From Kitasatospora purpeofusca (lineage in GTDB: Bacteria > Actinomycetota > Actinomycetes > Streptomycetales > Streptomycetaceae), in the NCBI RefSeq assembly GCF_000718025.1, contig NZ_JODS01000029.1, forward strand, positions 62,001 to 126,000: a DNA stretch of 64,000 nucleotides, written 5' to 3'. Every line of letters starts with the position of its first letter. Position 1 is the stretch's first letter. The position numbers and the translations under genes were made by a program. This document shows, piece by piece, positions 36,001 to 39,519 of this stretch. Below the pieces are notes generated by a model, which was not told where the DNA came from, searched no databases, and saw nothing but the letters and a program-made list of their open reading frames with translations.

Positions 36001-38624
36001 CGCTCGTGCGGGGGAAGGGGGTGGGTCCCGGTCCCGTCGTGCGGCGCGAGGGGCGGGTCGGTCTCGTCCCGGCCGAGCGTACGGGGCTGCGAGGTGAGGT
36101 CGGAGGCCCCGGTCCGGGGCGGCTGCGCCGAGGTGTCGGTCCGGTCGGAGGCACGGGGGGCGGTGGTGTCCTGGCCGAGCAGCGGCGAGGCGGGGCTGCT
36201 GGTCCGCGGTGCGACGGGCGGCTGCGCGTCGTGGTCCGGGACGCGGTTCGGCGTGTGGTCGGGGGTGGTGCGGTCGGCGGCGGGCCCGGAGGCGGTCGTG
36301 GTGCGGCCGGGGCCGCCGGGGGCGGTGGCCGTCGCCGTCGCGGTGGCGGGCAGGGTGTGGGCGGCGGTGTTCGTGGCAGCGCTCCGGTTCCGGGGGGCCG
36401 TCAGCGTGTCGGCCGAGGACTCGGTCGCGACCGGGGGCACCGGCCGCTGCCGGCCCGAGGTGCTCGTCTTCGGCGCGTCCTGGCCCGGTCCCTCCCCGGG
36501 CCTGCGGTCCGGCGCCTTCTGCTCCGAACCCTTCTGCTCCGGGGTGCGCTGGTCCGAGGTCCGCTGCTCCGGGGTCCGCTGCTCCGACGCCTTCTGCTCG
36601 GCGTCCGGCGTGCGCGGCTTCGGCGCGACGGCCGGGGCGTCCTCCGACTGGACCTTGACCGGCGTCGCGGGGGCGGTCTCCTCTCCGGCCTTCTTCCCGC
36701 CCTGCTCGGACCGCGCCGAGGGCTCGTCGTGGACCGGCACCAGGGTGTCGGTGCTGCCGCCGACGGTCCGGGTCAGGGTCTCCAGCAGGGACAGCGAGTG
36801 GTCGCCGCGCTCCTCCGCCAGGAAGTCGACGTAGGGCAGCAGTTGCTGCATCCACTCGGCCACCTCGTGGTCGGCCGCCGGGGTCTTGATGTCCATGCCC
36901 GAGGCGTGCGACATACCTTTCGCGACGTCGTCCAGCGAGTTGATCCGGAAGCTCTTGGCGAACTCGAAGGCCTCCGGGTGGCCCATCCGGGGCACCGGGA
37001 AGGGCACGATCTTGCCGGACGCCATGGTGGCGAGCGCGGCGAAGGTGATCGGGTGGTAGAGCGGGAAGTACTTGCCCTCCCCCTCCTTGACCGCCTGGAA
37101 CTGGGTCTGCTGGACCCAGTCTGCGTAGCGGTGCATCAGCGGCGCCGAGCCGAGGTGCATGACGTGGCCCATCATCGCGGTCATCATGCCGCCGACGAAG
37201 CTGCCCGCGGTCACGGTGAACTCGTGGTTCTCGCCGAAGATGAGGTTGTAGAAGCCCTCGCTGAGCACGTTCTGGGTGCCGGACTGGACGTAGTTGCCGA
37301 GCGCCAGGCCGAGCTGGAACATCTTGTTGCCCTGGGTCAGACCGTCGGCGAGGTCCGGCAAGTGCTTGCCCAGCGCACTGATCTGATGACTCGTCAGTCC
37401 CTTTCCGGCATTGCCCTCCAGGACGGCGCCCAGCGCGTCCTTGAGGCCCTCGCTGGCCGCGCCCCGGGCCACGACGGTCTGCTGCGCCTTGCCGACCCAC
37501 TTCTCGGCGAACTTCTCGCCCAGCTCGCGGCCGAGCGCCCCGGCCTCCTTCTTCCCGAGCTGCTCCCCGAGGTGCTTGACGAAGGTCTTCTCCATCTCCT
37601 TGACGAAGGTCGAGGAGAGCGAGCCCTGCGTGGTCTTCCCGAAGCCCGCCTGGAGCTGCTCGGTGGACGCCTCGATCAGGCTGCCGAGGTCCCGGGCGAA
37701 CGCCCTGGCCTCCGCCTTCTTCAGGGCCTGGTCGGCGAGCCCCTTCGAGGTCTCCTTGCCGATCACGCCGAGCGGGCCCTTCTCGCCGGCCTTGGCGGCG
37801 GCCTCGGCGGCGATCTTCAGGGTGCCCTTGAGGCTCTTCAGCTCGCCGCCGACCAGGTAGTCGCTGAGCTTGTCGGCGAGCAGCCGGCCGCCGCTCTTGC
37901 CGAGCAGCCGTCCCAGCAGCTTGCCCAGGCCCAGGCCGAGCAGGTCCAGCGGACCGCCGAGGATGCCGCCGATGACGCCGAACAGCACCGCCTGCTTCTG
38001 GAGCTCCTTGTCGATCTCCTTGCGGTTGCCCTGGCCGATCTGGAGGTTCTGGATGATGCCGTCCATCAGCAGACCGCCGACGATGCCCGAGAAGGTGTGC
38101 ATCGCGATCGTCTTGAGCAGGTACTTCATCAGGGCCGTGAGCGCGGCCTTGGTGAGCAGCTTCTTGAGCACCAGTCCGGACAGGCTGGTGCCGAAGCTGA
38201 ACGGCGCCCAGAGGATCGCCAGCGCGATCTCGATCATCAGCTGCACCAGCTGGGCGATGGCCATCCACTTGGTGTACTCGACCGTGTTGGCCACGTCGCC
38301 GGCGCAGTTCGCCAACGCCTTGGCGGTCTTGGCCGCCGCCGAGACGTAGTCCTCGCCGGACTTCGCGCCGGTGGCGGACCGGCCGATGAAGGAGTTCATC
38401 TGGTACGCGAAGGTGACGGCGGCCTGGCCCTTGAACTGCCGGGCGCAGGAGATCGCCACCTTCTCGATCAGCGCCCGCAGCTCCGGCAGTTCCGTGGCCA
38501 ACTGCTCGTAGGCGTCCCGGACCTCGCGCAGGTCCCCCTCACGAACCTCCGGCCAGGGCATGCCGGTGATGATCGTGAAGAACCGCGCGGTCGATTCGTT
38601 GACCTCGATCGAGGAGTGGGCCAC
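11979..38624 (-). CDS. Giant modular T7SS-associated protein: zincin/EndoU-like arrays
   Basis: 8881 aa from GTG at 38624. Residues 1-~640: helical WXG100/CpnT-like N-terminus (PWPEVREGDLREVRDAYEQLA) with hydrophobic helices at ~115-185 and ~208-240, as in T7SS-exported toxins. ~640-890: disordered Pro/Thr. ~890-6500: six modules, each with a metzincin-like site; first His at 1025 (degenerate HELGR), 1790, 2620, 3651, 5101 and 5813, the last five reading HE[VIL]GHLxGLxDEY with a later Gly/Arg-Leu-Met. Each module has EndoU-like units (GGH, then FPxxW...GEYxGVRIEG...FRPxDxQ). An unassigned alpha/beta domain occurs at ~4425-4540 and ~6545-6690. ~6695-6890: charged coiled linker with KEQQK repeats. 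~6900-8460: six beta-rich modules. C-terminus: Gln/Val and acidic tail. The ribosome site is weak. Follows the esx/YbaB genes. Function unknown; likely a secreted effector or surface protein. Confidence 0.9.
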   Translation of the reverse strand: MAHSSIEVNESTARFFTIITGMPWPEVREGDLREVRDAYEQLATELPELRALIEKVAISCARQFKGQAAVTFAYQMNSFIGRSATGAKSGEDYVSAAAKTAKALANCAGDVANTVEYTKWMAIAQLVQLMIEIALAILWAPFSFGTSLSGLVLKKLLTKAALTALMKYLLKTIAMHTFSGIVGGLLMDGIIQNLQIGQGNRKEIDKELQKQAVLFGVIGGILGGPLDLLGLGLGKLLGRLLGKSGGRLLADKLSDYLVGGELKSLKGTLKIAAEAAAKAGEKGPLGVIGKETSKGLADQALKKAEARAFARDLGSLIEASTEQLQAGFGKTTQGSLSSTFVKEMEKTFVKHLGEQLGKKEAGALGRELGEKFAEKWVGKAQQTVVARGAASEGLKDALGAVLEGNAGKGLTSHQISALGKHLPDLADGLTQGNKMFQLGLALGNYVQSGTQNVLSEGFYNLIFGENHEFTVTAGSFVGGMMTAMMGHVMHLGSAPLMHRYADWVQQTQFQAVKEGEGKYFPLYHPITFAALATMASGKIVPFPVPRMGHPEAFEFAKSFRINSLDDVAKGMSHASGMDIKTPAADHEVAEWMQQLLPYVDFLAEERGDHSLSLLETLTRTVGGSTDTLVPVHDEPSARSEQGGKKAGEETAPATPVKVQSEDAPAVAPKPRTPDAEQKASEQRTPEQRTSDQRTPEQKGSEQKAPDRRPGEGPGQDAPKTSTSGRQRPVPPVATESSADTLTAPRNRSAATNTAAHTLPATATATATAPGGPGRTTTASGPAADRTTPDHTPNRVPDHDAQPPVAPRTSSPASPLLGQDTTAPRASDRTDTSAQPPRTGASDLTSQPRTLGRDETDPPLAPHDGTGTHPLPPHERPLAPTVPVPLAGSLVELRPNPDTRRVEPLAYLRIEGAPEPPPLRPYEVRRGRSLNGDPVTELVLRLHLDHTDVPPGQAGWVTVLRERVGLAVNAAYNLGHRLPDGSRLQVRVEFADSAAKADHTVKVHRDAVDQDAANWGLRAGREVIGHELGRVLGLVEGPRDLHRVPGADRTAVDWPRRLRTVGDTVDEAFTPEHAADHTPVPPRIAGRVRDAALYGEDGGSGTGGSLLRPSVEAAFAGQLRTNANDTVRLPAPDGSGAQPRTFFPRHWTVDQIVYAVEQAHLDSRRRGTDDSSPVWTGEYAGVTITGTQRDGAVTGFRPHQEQGDAAPPPYAPRRPLPPHPGDLPPLRNTVPDGGGPVELSAPWRPGGDDLPTVLRPTTDGTEDHDTTTLPANDTAPAQYPLSGWQSAGPGGRIPDPLRPPRVSGDLRQSVLSNDTVRVFSGRRSPGIEPGAPIEAFPSRWHRDLTDPGTVYYPTTWTVTDVAAHVDTAVRTSGEHYPQPDGSVLVVGQSGGVRIEAVFGPDGGLLAHRPSPWQTDAQHTEGVDVRVPELGHVRMRRDRTADGAEVLRITARVRLVGDEQSGPADLWTARTALEDDVAGYLAGHQDFSDTRLDFRLEFTTDQDATEVRIGPGANLTVLGALPRLRDAAGAHDLGMVLERMPEQPPEAPWTVSGAALVDVPRQHFTDAAWERPTAGRNLPDEWTDAEARYAAHRIRATGRTVDAGPVPPGGMDRPVLHHGEFAGVRLTVRVQDGLITDFWADPDQRTPRQLTAPVTEPHQVLGTRQVVPPTDAFDRGLEARWTQGFEVTRVRLPDGDTESVITVRVRLDTTDLPLVERRTAERFGQLLDRARAGMAATYDVGQRLPNGDRLRARIEFVTDPAAAHHTVKINPTPGRDNHRTWSLDTGADVIAHEVGHLFGLPDEYREASWSSRPVYLDGGLMASRARDADHGLIAVDQDHQSRGNYSVDPHQVLPARNLRQLGAVIDLAFGADRGPAPDATHPPRPQVNEDTLRTALYGDGRGGGHLFPPPGSDRPRPARVPGSENSNGTFRVLDAPATEVTTDRRSTETERQAGDLATGRAPRTADFTASLPPRPGTPEAAPAPAPRAGDRHRTMFPEHWTSDDAVYATEQAYQHALRRGPEAFTEVAPGVRTFTGEYGGVRIEGRVENRTEFRPANPAENRRGGRVEVVEIVSFRPSDDQSGLGAAPHLPWRPSEGAFGRRVEDLVRYGDRQTLTGLHHRPVDTANAVHGIDIGQPVHTNPNGTYRAPVWFLDPVASPGSRLAEFDSRWHRRADAPDNMFYPRDWDPLRVLDAVDSAYRRSTDRRTVNGAVHWTGVADGVRIEGITRDGRHLIHRPADDQPGAPAASGQRSYPLTEPAASGTGTRPATVARPFSDPVAADVVSPSLRPDAGRGLPPQWTREEMIRAAVRGEQIGSERRVGAELVRQVRFGDVLITVVRDWNSYQIIDFRAADGHTPPPQGSRPLPARGAGRPTAAGGEGLLLHRPGSDEGSEQDLGSPGGHSRSDADEDMESYPDTDDETSSRADTLDLISDDEPMDWEDGSDAGSGRRSEDMDADEYADLLMDLDEILPVRPVRPAHEAPAPDLGLSAVLDPVEVTAPANRALHSSEATWQRRFQAARAFLLDGSPAVEAVVRIHLDTSALPADRDHTAALDALRGRARLGLGEYYNTGHRLPGGDALVVRVEFVDDPAVAHHRVRVEEGDVREHSDLWGLDTDRATLAHEIGHLFGLPDEYRERRLFEETLDENADLVVVSHEVRPRAVYTDAGLMAGALAARGRARVDMDAGVNPDGTPMRFALMPRNLRELGAVIEQALGPVQPVPNAHDLPHRASFDLDARQTSLFGGRRNPGGHLLPPTGSDRPGPERVVRVERNGVVVADFPTDAALPPSRRPATSSSAGDLLGEGGLLGVGPAFRRMFPRNWTSEDAVYAAEQAYLHALANDGVVPLGGARRRWTGEYAGVRIEGEVRGDTFLSFRPADTQPDIDPPLNAPHRLTPDDPAQGFGAFGQRAEDIVRYGDRQHLTGLHHELNPGHVTDPANTLRAHGVRVVETSPPIHNGTYRARVAFLDPNVAPNSPLAELPTRWRFRHNADGGSGRTMYPQAWRSEELLTRVDEAHASVPAERRVYLDDGRTYYWTGEAAGVRIEGLSRDGAHLAHRPADAQPMTDWNQRRVLRTSQDTATWLGDRPLSVSRVLFDSGQEGLRITVPVRTVVEGPVTPEYRAFAEEHVQQRVNDYVRDRTLETAGPDGVPPRLVAVVLDFTPGRPDVFSGVLVRPGSASDVSDVLGPLAFQGQEQVFNSLVAALDGLATPHADLVAQQGAPRVPADLREPGPLRPGERRPATLPGWDQQTATRLRGLDVRFSQEAIAAEPRNLPVTHSLPREWTALDTRWVALQVLDEHEMLNGSTLTEVVHGSYDGVDLAVHVEDGQIVLVTGVGDQRDLPQLHVPPLGGEAAAHPAPVLAPQRRAPYSSGSDGHSAPTTPGGDGNALPRTPGDDGDSRPTTPGGDDNALPTTPGYWPTMPGHDEFGRPTTPGQDESTLPRTPGRDEDLDMDVDPDPYRDSDEEMESVDGSDAGRRSMDTDSDTRSDTDTDTDMDGPAAGVRPAYEAPAPDLRIARVLRTTDVEAPADPALHSSTATVHRLFQAGRAVLLDGSPAVEVVVRIHLDTSELPAGQDHTAALRDLRARARRGVDDYYNTGHRLPEGDVLVVRVEFVDDPDAAHHEVEVRISEPGEPPIREHSGLWSLDTDRTVLAHELGHLLGLPDEYRERRVREETVDEDGNTVVVEPGIRPRPSYPDAGLMGGTHAGNNRVRFDQDAGILTDGTDIRFALQPRNLRELGAVIEQALGPVRVVPNAHDLPGRASFGLDARQSSLFGGTRNPGGHLLPPVGSDRPAPERVVRVERNGVVVAEFSGDNAVPRARRVDTQSAAGDLLTTGAVRRRMFPRNWTSEDAVYAAEQAYLNALGTDQVVHLGGSRRRWTGEYAGVRIEGEVRGDTFLSFRPADTQPDTDPPRNAPHRPDPLALTGHDPARSDNPAQGFGAFGQRAEDVARYGDRQHLTGLHHELDPDLSGGENALRAHGARVVETMPPAHNGTYRARVAFLDPTVAPNSPLADFPTRWRVRDSDDGLRTMYPRAWSSADLLRRVDAAHDGVPAERRVYLEDGRTYYWVGEADGVRIEGLSRDGAHLAHRPTEDQPTPPLRAWDDLRARHTVRGEDVDLDGRTVTVSRVLFDSGQLGLEITLPVQVSVEGGLTRPQQVAAQGELQRRVNAYVDHRVRETADADGMPEVLVAVRLDFSDEHPDPFARVIVDHDALPDPDDPAAVDTAHSLRHLLGPLAHWADADVFNETAARLEEEAPTRVDLLADLHAAGGAPRVPADLREPGPLRPGEQRPAVTAGTDAATRRAVEAMDFRFSRAAVDLDPRTLPADQSLPREWTARDARWAVTQLVDRAGIRPTESSVVLDEFRGVLLEIDVVDGRIAGYRGIGDQRGLPQLHVPPQTHPAGPAHAPVLLTPGADGPVLEAPDPVGLLRAVVDGHPDGLREYFGLPENVPSAEVHRLMMAEVAEYLQRTRPEDLPRDVVAGFRPDLEPDSGTANALRGLRHGLLDWDPARDGDGGLGGALAPLLAHTFRVRMVVVDEAGAVIAGFGPHDTADQVVLRDDTPAAAPVRETEAPPLTDLAAPTPPAPSAHLDGPGRRATVVGERVRQDGVRELILGHLDTAVEPGAPLSRFPSRWWSSGDPRGPLTYPEHWSDEMIAEAARTVAARPDRRLDLGDGRARFFGVHDGLAITGISRGDEVLVHGPADGRPDSSTPDWADSRQLYLSEEAEVELGGVRFGARWGLVDSGHEVHLLILPVHLDTTGLTPEQAQSVRDRLTDHVESMFENSTDRRQLRATLEFTDQPQEAAWHFGLGGITLPDALQPEHGSRLLDALFDATEGVRDGVDRDSAAMLRFPDPQDPPTAPDPLEPPAAPYNRGLFEPQALVHGGLGLPREWRVEERHHAAQQVLLESDHHRRRNRTEAIVEGEFAGVRMRLWVENGRIVNYHAAPGQRLGDQASAAPAPAPGRVLRTVEVRPPDTGTPGGRFLSSLQAQRIQAFEAQRVVDHDGDTRTVLTVRVHLDTDGVTSTGVRRTWELEHLRLSAETGLRQVYDQGQRLPDGSRLEVAVRFVEATDEPHHTVELWDGSPAEDSGNWGVESDPRVIAHEVGHLLGLDDEYRRPGTGPRPVYPGLGLMSSASLDKFGRVSVDSAHPRQDNGTAMPEAAVRPHNLDQLGAVLDRAFGTPPEATPPGTQPRRAEFAEDARRTSLEDGPDGRGGHLPAPPASGRRRLPPVPGSQNPNGTYRTDVGALADGRRSGDRYRTMFPDHWDADDAVYGAKQAYLDARRTNGVSGPVGGRQRWTGEYGGVRIEGEILGGEFTWFRPSDNQHGLEAATFVPQLRVTPFGHRVDELNRYGDRHTLTGFHNDRPGPAVLAERGLHVGPDLSTNPNGTRRAHAYFLDPTVAPGSPMSRFPSRWHRRADEQGHTFYPKDWGPEDTLERVDHAYRNRTSSTELPDGSVHWTGRSRGVRIEGIVRDGQHLAHRPVDDQQAAGPAGDPPASTLRAPVTPGTGERPPTRTREEDENPTEYTPPFHEDLAEDAGRRLPPEWAEAERRHAARMVASESDGPNGPFEGEFAGVRIRVTLRNGRITDYEGVPGQEFADQRRRPPAAQRPPLQALHPSGSQPHEQPHQQVDDAASDTSMDAHSDTSMDGAESFLDHITGSREVRPPADFFRQTVSAAALRGYEARRGFLENGEPATELVVRIHLLPALLSDTPGMEFDRRSTDSESDYDHDAPTEQFTPEEMDRVMENAWQGVEEVLNIGHRLPNGDVLLVRPEFVDHMDDENHHIHIIDLHRTMPRENHEAWSLDSAPHVVAHEIGHLLGLPDEYRERHRRNPVHTDARLMGSDSVEHGRVSADQQAGIGGTRAPGRGTLAPRNLRDLGAAVDGAFGTQPSRLGDGGGQPPRASFGPDARQTSLYGDRHNPGGHLIPPPGSDRPRPTGVIGRHPNGVLHVEFEAAPTGRGGTRRAADIGLVGDSGDLHSSDTAVRRRMFPQHWTEDDALYAAEQAYLDARRHGRIVPTGGGGHRWTGEYHGVRIEGRIRAGEFLDFRPSDSQPDQDGQPPVPTRHRPAARAWDGLSDLSPQSHPDIPATAPSRPAGLQRYGQRAQDVARYGDRQSMTGPHHEPALFQNADLPDWQRRRGVEVFERGPAAPNGTYRARVRFLDATVAPDSPLAAFRNHWREPRETHGRTMFPRTWTRPMLLDAVETAHRSAYTRVRVDERTYRWIGEAGGVRIEGLSRDGQHLAYRPSDRQPGPVLAHWDPARVTGAGGTVELPVGGARLLARRVLFDSGQHGLDVTVPLHLTADPGTTPQQVRDFALRVNAAAAQAWAQHGQGGQPLLVNVNVVPVADPAGALRSIGVQAANSLGLHGLLGPLAPAPGWNRPDALFPGLFRAASPVNAFTHEAFPLHGPTALREPGPLRPDERTPVGTPDLDVGTLRPDFTARAWNDPAGPGLPREWSADDARNAAATVLVQLRAAGQHVPDDGVVQDTVGGVVVHVRREGGLIAEYWGRPGQQDSRQHSTPGNGSVLGPRHTPQVEGEAPEAGSPLLRALVEEDPQLLRELFGDTEGERLAADPPAAERALRELVQQRFRDNPELAREAHELYTVWARGLGNEPADWQPFVEDLQREITAWHEDGGGAIDPRAVRDAFAVLTATALDLRVTLVDVGDNRLAVAEFGPANGRRITLDHTEREGYSTVAAAERRHEQERLDRQRRDALEDQEQERLDRERREAEQELTEEDLQRIRTNAAGKAKAPTTVDESDGVASSAVPENPVHGKRAADDDMPEIRRRIKAMEDAETAKKAETKGESSGSKPSKPPRTDEEQQKAPSEEKEEQQKAPSEDKEQQKTSSEDKEQQKTPSKSEIEELPPPKVEPVVVASSSRTDERTPVLPPRTVTESGVLSGSHMVTGIGEPSSTLVVNLAARIAHVLPEGTPNRQALARSLAETLFSDSGLRAQVSSLSRGEVLHIPVGTDARQGTVTVRGEVADLVHRGKDKTKEKFEYEGGSDRVVTLGTTTGGRKRLGLGLQGRFDFFKLLRLQGSGGVQGDLMSWEGLTTRARFFSRSKTTERTEMFDGQLRLEVGYQPAGRRGTEDLSVRVDPAAANVVTTPIEVGIPQRETRASADDLDAAHLAWPDTFDQARRTQPRLHLSHVMLDVHAKGLPRLRATPGEDAGGSVEMQDLSTPPGRPLPRQVMAGVVDLLAGNAEVRAALGSDRRSLSDRLVAEFGYQRLQQDFKGMTNGESVVLRIPGSDVRIEVKAANRELNVLALTKETEFNTGAGDMVTRLRRKVVSGLRQLQGGGRISLDDRNVNASYGGRKGSDTIHISGRTLETAVTTKTKEPGAILDGDGYLEVAVHQGDRQLGDAVEIPVGFRTVMPQSDLLTPPQHDSDTARAAVARLVENRLPESTVVRDIGSVDKLRTDLEVAGKDYYGSLWPTVRDEVMQLVTQPALASRLSAMTRGDRFELNSFDQSKPGVLRDTVLGRNLKVTVTATLVDPAYLRQSASADLSRQNETSTFSSERRQTGKHKVTQGGIGFPMVADQPYGNADLSWQERVRVGTRDSAGDKLYANSKIRDAQDIFGGRVVLTVTLEGRGAPRPVEGDFSTEFSVRAPKAELPQEPHLRTHTVLPRNQLSASSVVSFKDLPDGRSGGGQVLTDVRAALQKRFAARGGVSRQLERVLAEELGPRTLQANLSQLTRGGVLKVPVGGAGWSAEVIVRARLREAPVLRREVNDAEIEVGTQNRTGHGVSYDQRDRITGTVGLSGKPGSDGKRVLTVDYSYRHDSATGIALETAGSTVNRAKNVSRASVSDADAVFEVEIRGWTGGLIPSTTKLHEIRAAAEVITPQYSPVEAPRAVPDRIWQTHRLGSSDVVTNVFVPEAVNNGPASSRGSTGPVPSDRNSGAGHVNENSAGGNSLGADSLGTNNTSTNTIVANSAVANSAGTNGGNGNTGARTRDFAEALLRSAGDPGEFGGRNITKWLDGVGRSGLRQKLYDTLTPNTLHDQLKAMMSGRELVVSDGGVTVRIGASVRRLAHTGSTTTTEFNTGTQTEQTHSAADGATGGGAGSGHQLRTTLGVNGGAWYAGGALTASTGHDTQETWSNRAGSGNTTKVKPKNASIFSGEADLHFRVEWKEPVGTTPPFVMATKHAYFRRPLGMEVVVDIAETRAQAPVGAQANPGNVFDSATAPRGAELRGLTDHTAADNVVRIPPDRVWTHGLVDTDVVRTADMGPDARQQLTAGAKEFLGADAWDRIRGMVDRMIDPVALASRLSTPLTPHTPPTPPTPHASGENEGRAPVQGEPTVTHGPGNSTLRIGPPDLAGDVRVEVRVKVKQLEFVRTDAESESNPTNTTSVTDGANSQRTVQAALRVTGGAKGEINEYVGGRGGAYADGAYQYRTDLATGEGGQVVNNAKIKTDTARYRGFAEVEVLYHKDGEVLPRKELMAIEIDIPVDNVKGSTDVPSGGYLRFDEGTPDGELLLHGAPTTAVRSVADALRLDPDAPADRARILGVGHVARELLAGSLTTEGDRAVRWLRGLDRMLVLAGDESNGGAFEHLRRVRDGGTVTAEERRRLQDLTEQSGEDPDLSAADLNARWNTEGTHQPGDLSLREPSAGPDPTIRLAADARSTGEMNRLLEEVRQRVLGAEGDAPQRVEVTLDVPADRATREADRLERRLRGVLRTTPREVDVVIVTTTAQVRRPAPDGSEPEGGPGPVGGVRSFRVGPPSRDAGEQVQHEQVQQVEQVQVQVQVQVQQEQVQQVQVQHEQQVQQEQVQVQHEQQAQQEQAQVEQIPPVVQVPSGQVPLLQTPPPPPPRRASAEELPHTSEDEHLTSESESDTSSLNSSNDDTPDLGPVADEWMPGFGASALRNLPRRLGPVGAGARA
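12261..12440 (-). repeat. Gln/Val-rich low-complexity tract
   Basis: Tandem CTGTACCTG-type sequence (plus strand) encoding QVQHEQVQQVEQVQ-like residues, ~8728-8789 of the giant protein. Strict alternation of Val and Gln/His suggests a beta-aggregating or adhesive segment. Prone to slippage. Confidence 0.85.
13250..17930 (-). repeat. Array of six beta-rich modules in the giant gene
   Basis: Six diverged copies (~200-280 aa each) begin near 17925, 17060, 16440, 15730, 14770 and 13930. Each has a helical start (L-x-x-x-LS-x-LTRGE or similar), a strand pair V-x-V-x-x-x-V-x-x-x-x, a TEF/N-T-G turn and a long beta region. Several copies are joined by a PDRxWxTHxLxxxDVV-type connector. Fold not recognised; may be barrel- or fibre-like. 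Confidence 0.6.
19200..35970 (-). repeat. Array of six zincin plus EndoU-like modules in the giant gene
   Basis: Per module: a strand-rich start (VVRIHLDTSxLP, YNxGHRLPxGDxLxVRVEF, HHxVxV), the zinc motif, R-N-L-R-x-L-G-A-V, then ARQTSLxG...GGHLxPP, then [FY]P-x-x-W units. About 20 FP/LP-x-x-W units were counted, three per module plus two extra near 23.9-24.7 kb. The copies around 30.8 kb and 27.7 kb are almost identical. Confidence 0.75.
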
Positions 38625-38681
38625 GGGGACTGCCTGCCGTTTCCGGTTGTGCGTGTGGTCGGGCCGTCGGCGACGGGTGGG

Positions 38682-38996
38682 TCAGAAGCCGTTGGCGAGG
38701 TCGTTGGCGTGGTCGCCGGCCCGGTCGAGGGTGACGGCGAGCAGTTCGCCGTTCTCGCCGACCGAACCCACGGTGGAGCCGATCTTCAGGAGCAGCTCGT
38801 AGAGGTTCTTGGTGCCGTCGTCGACCTGGGTGTGGTACTGCTTGCCGATCTCGTCGTTCCCGCCCACCCGCAGGTTGATCGCGTTGATGTGCTCGGCCTC
38901 GGTGGTGAGCTTGGCGACGTAGTCCTTGAGCTCGAAGAACTCGGCGAAGCTCTTCTTGAGCATCGCCGTCTTGGAGGTGGTGTTCGGGCTAACCAC
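38682..38996 (-). CDS. Small Esx-like helical protein
   Basis: 104 aa from GTG at 38996 (GGAGGAG four bases upstream); the start overlaps the YbaB-like stop by 8 bp. The sequence is helical with heptad-like hydrophobics (LKKSFAEFFELKDYVAKLTTEAEHINAINLRV) and a Gly-containing middle (VGGNDEIGKQ). No W-x-G is present. Size and position, directly upstream of the giant substrate gene, suggest a secretion partner or chaperone of the Esx superfamily. It ends 57 bp before the giant gene starts. Confidence 0.7.
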   Translation of the reverse strand: MVSPNTTSKTAMLKKSFAEFFELKDYVAKLTTEAEHINAINLRVGGNDEIGKQYHTQVDDGTKNLYELLLKIGSTVGSVGENGELLAVTLDRAGDHANDLANGF

Positions 38997-39429
38997 GGAA
39001 CTCCTCCTGCCGGCCGGCCTTCTTCTTCTTCTCGTCGGCGTCGAATCCCGGACGCATCGCCCAGAGCGGTTCGAGGATCTCGTCCAGCTCGCTGCCGCCG
39101 GTCATCGAGAGCCGCAGCGTCTCGCCGATCCCGTCGAAGCGGGAGATCCGCTCGGCGACCTGCTTGCCGACGTCGGCCCGGGCCTCGTTGAGCACGTCGG
39201 TGAGGATCTTGGCGAGCTCGGCGGGGGCCATGTCGCGGTAGTCGTTGGTGTGGAAGGTGAGCGAGACGACCTGGCCCTGGGAGCCGACCTTGGCGGTGAC
39301 CATCCGGTCCTTGGAGGTGACCGAGCCGGTGAGCTCGTTCATCTCTTGCTGCATCTCCTCGGCCCTGGCCAGCTCGGTCTGCATCTCGGCCATCGCCTGG
39401 GCGATCTGCTCCGCGAACGGGTTGCTCAT
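38989..39429 (-). CDS. YbaB/EbfC-family protein of the secretion cluster
   Basis: 146 aa, AGGAAAG before the ATG. An N-terminal coiled helix (FAEQIAQAMAEMQTELARAEEMQQEM) is followed by the YbaB core (VTAKVGSQGQVVSLTF, LAKILTDVLNEARADV) and a charged C-terminal extension with KKKK. YbaB proteins are dimeric nucleoid-associated proteins. In mycobacterial ESX loci related members (the EspL group) act with secretion substrates instead. Overlap with the next esx-like gene implies co-translation. DNA binding versus chaperone role cannot be settled from sequence. Confidence 0.82.
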   Translation of the reverse strand: MSNPFAEQIAQAMAEMQTELARAEEMQQEMNELTGSVTSKDRMVTAKVGSQGQVVSLTFHTNDYRDMAPAELAKILTDVLNEARADVGKQVAERISRFDGIGETLRLSMTGGSELDEILEPLWAMRPGFDADEKKKKAGRQEEFRG

Positions 39430-39519
39430 GCGCTCTTTCCTCGTTTTCCTCGTGGTCGGGTGCGGGCGGCGTCCCGGACGCCGAGGACGTCCTGGACGTC
39501 CTCGGCGTCCGGGACGTCC

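Noticed and set aside
32214..39191. A 2325-codon plus-strand frame
   Set aside because: Same codon-bias shadow, opposite the giant gene, the small Esx-like gene and part of the YbaB-like gene.
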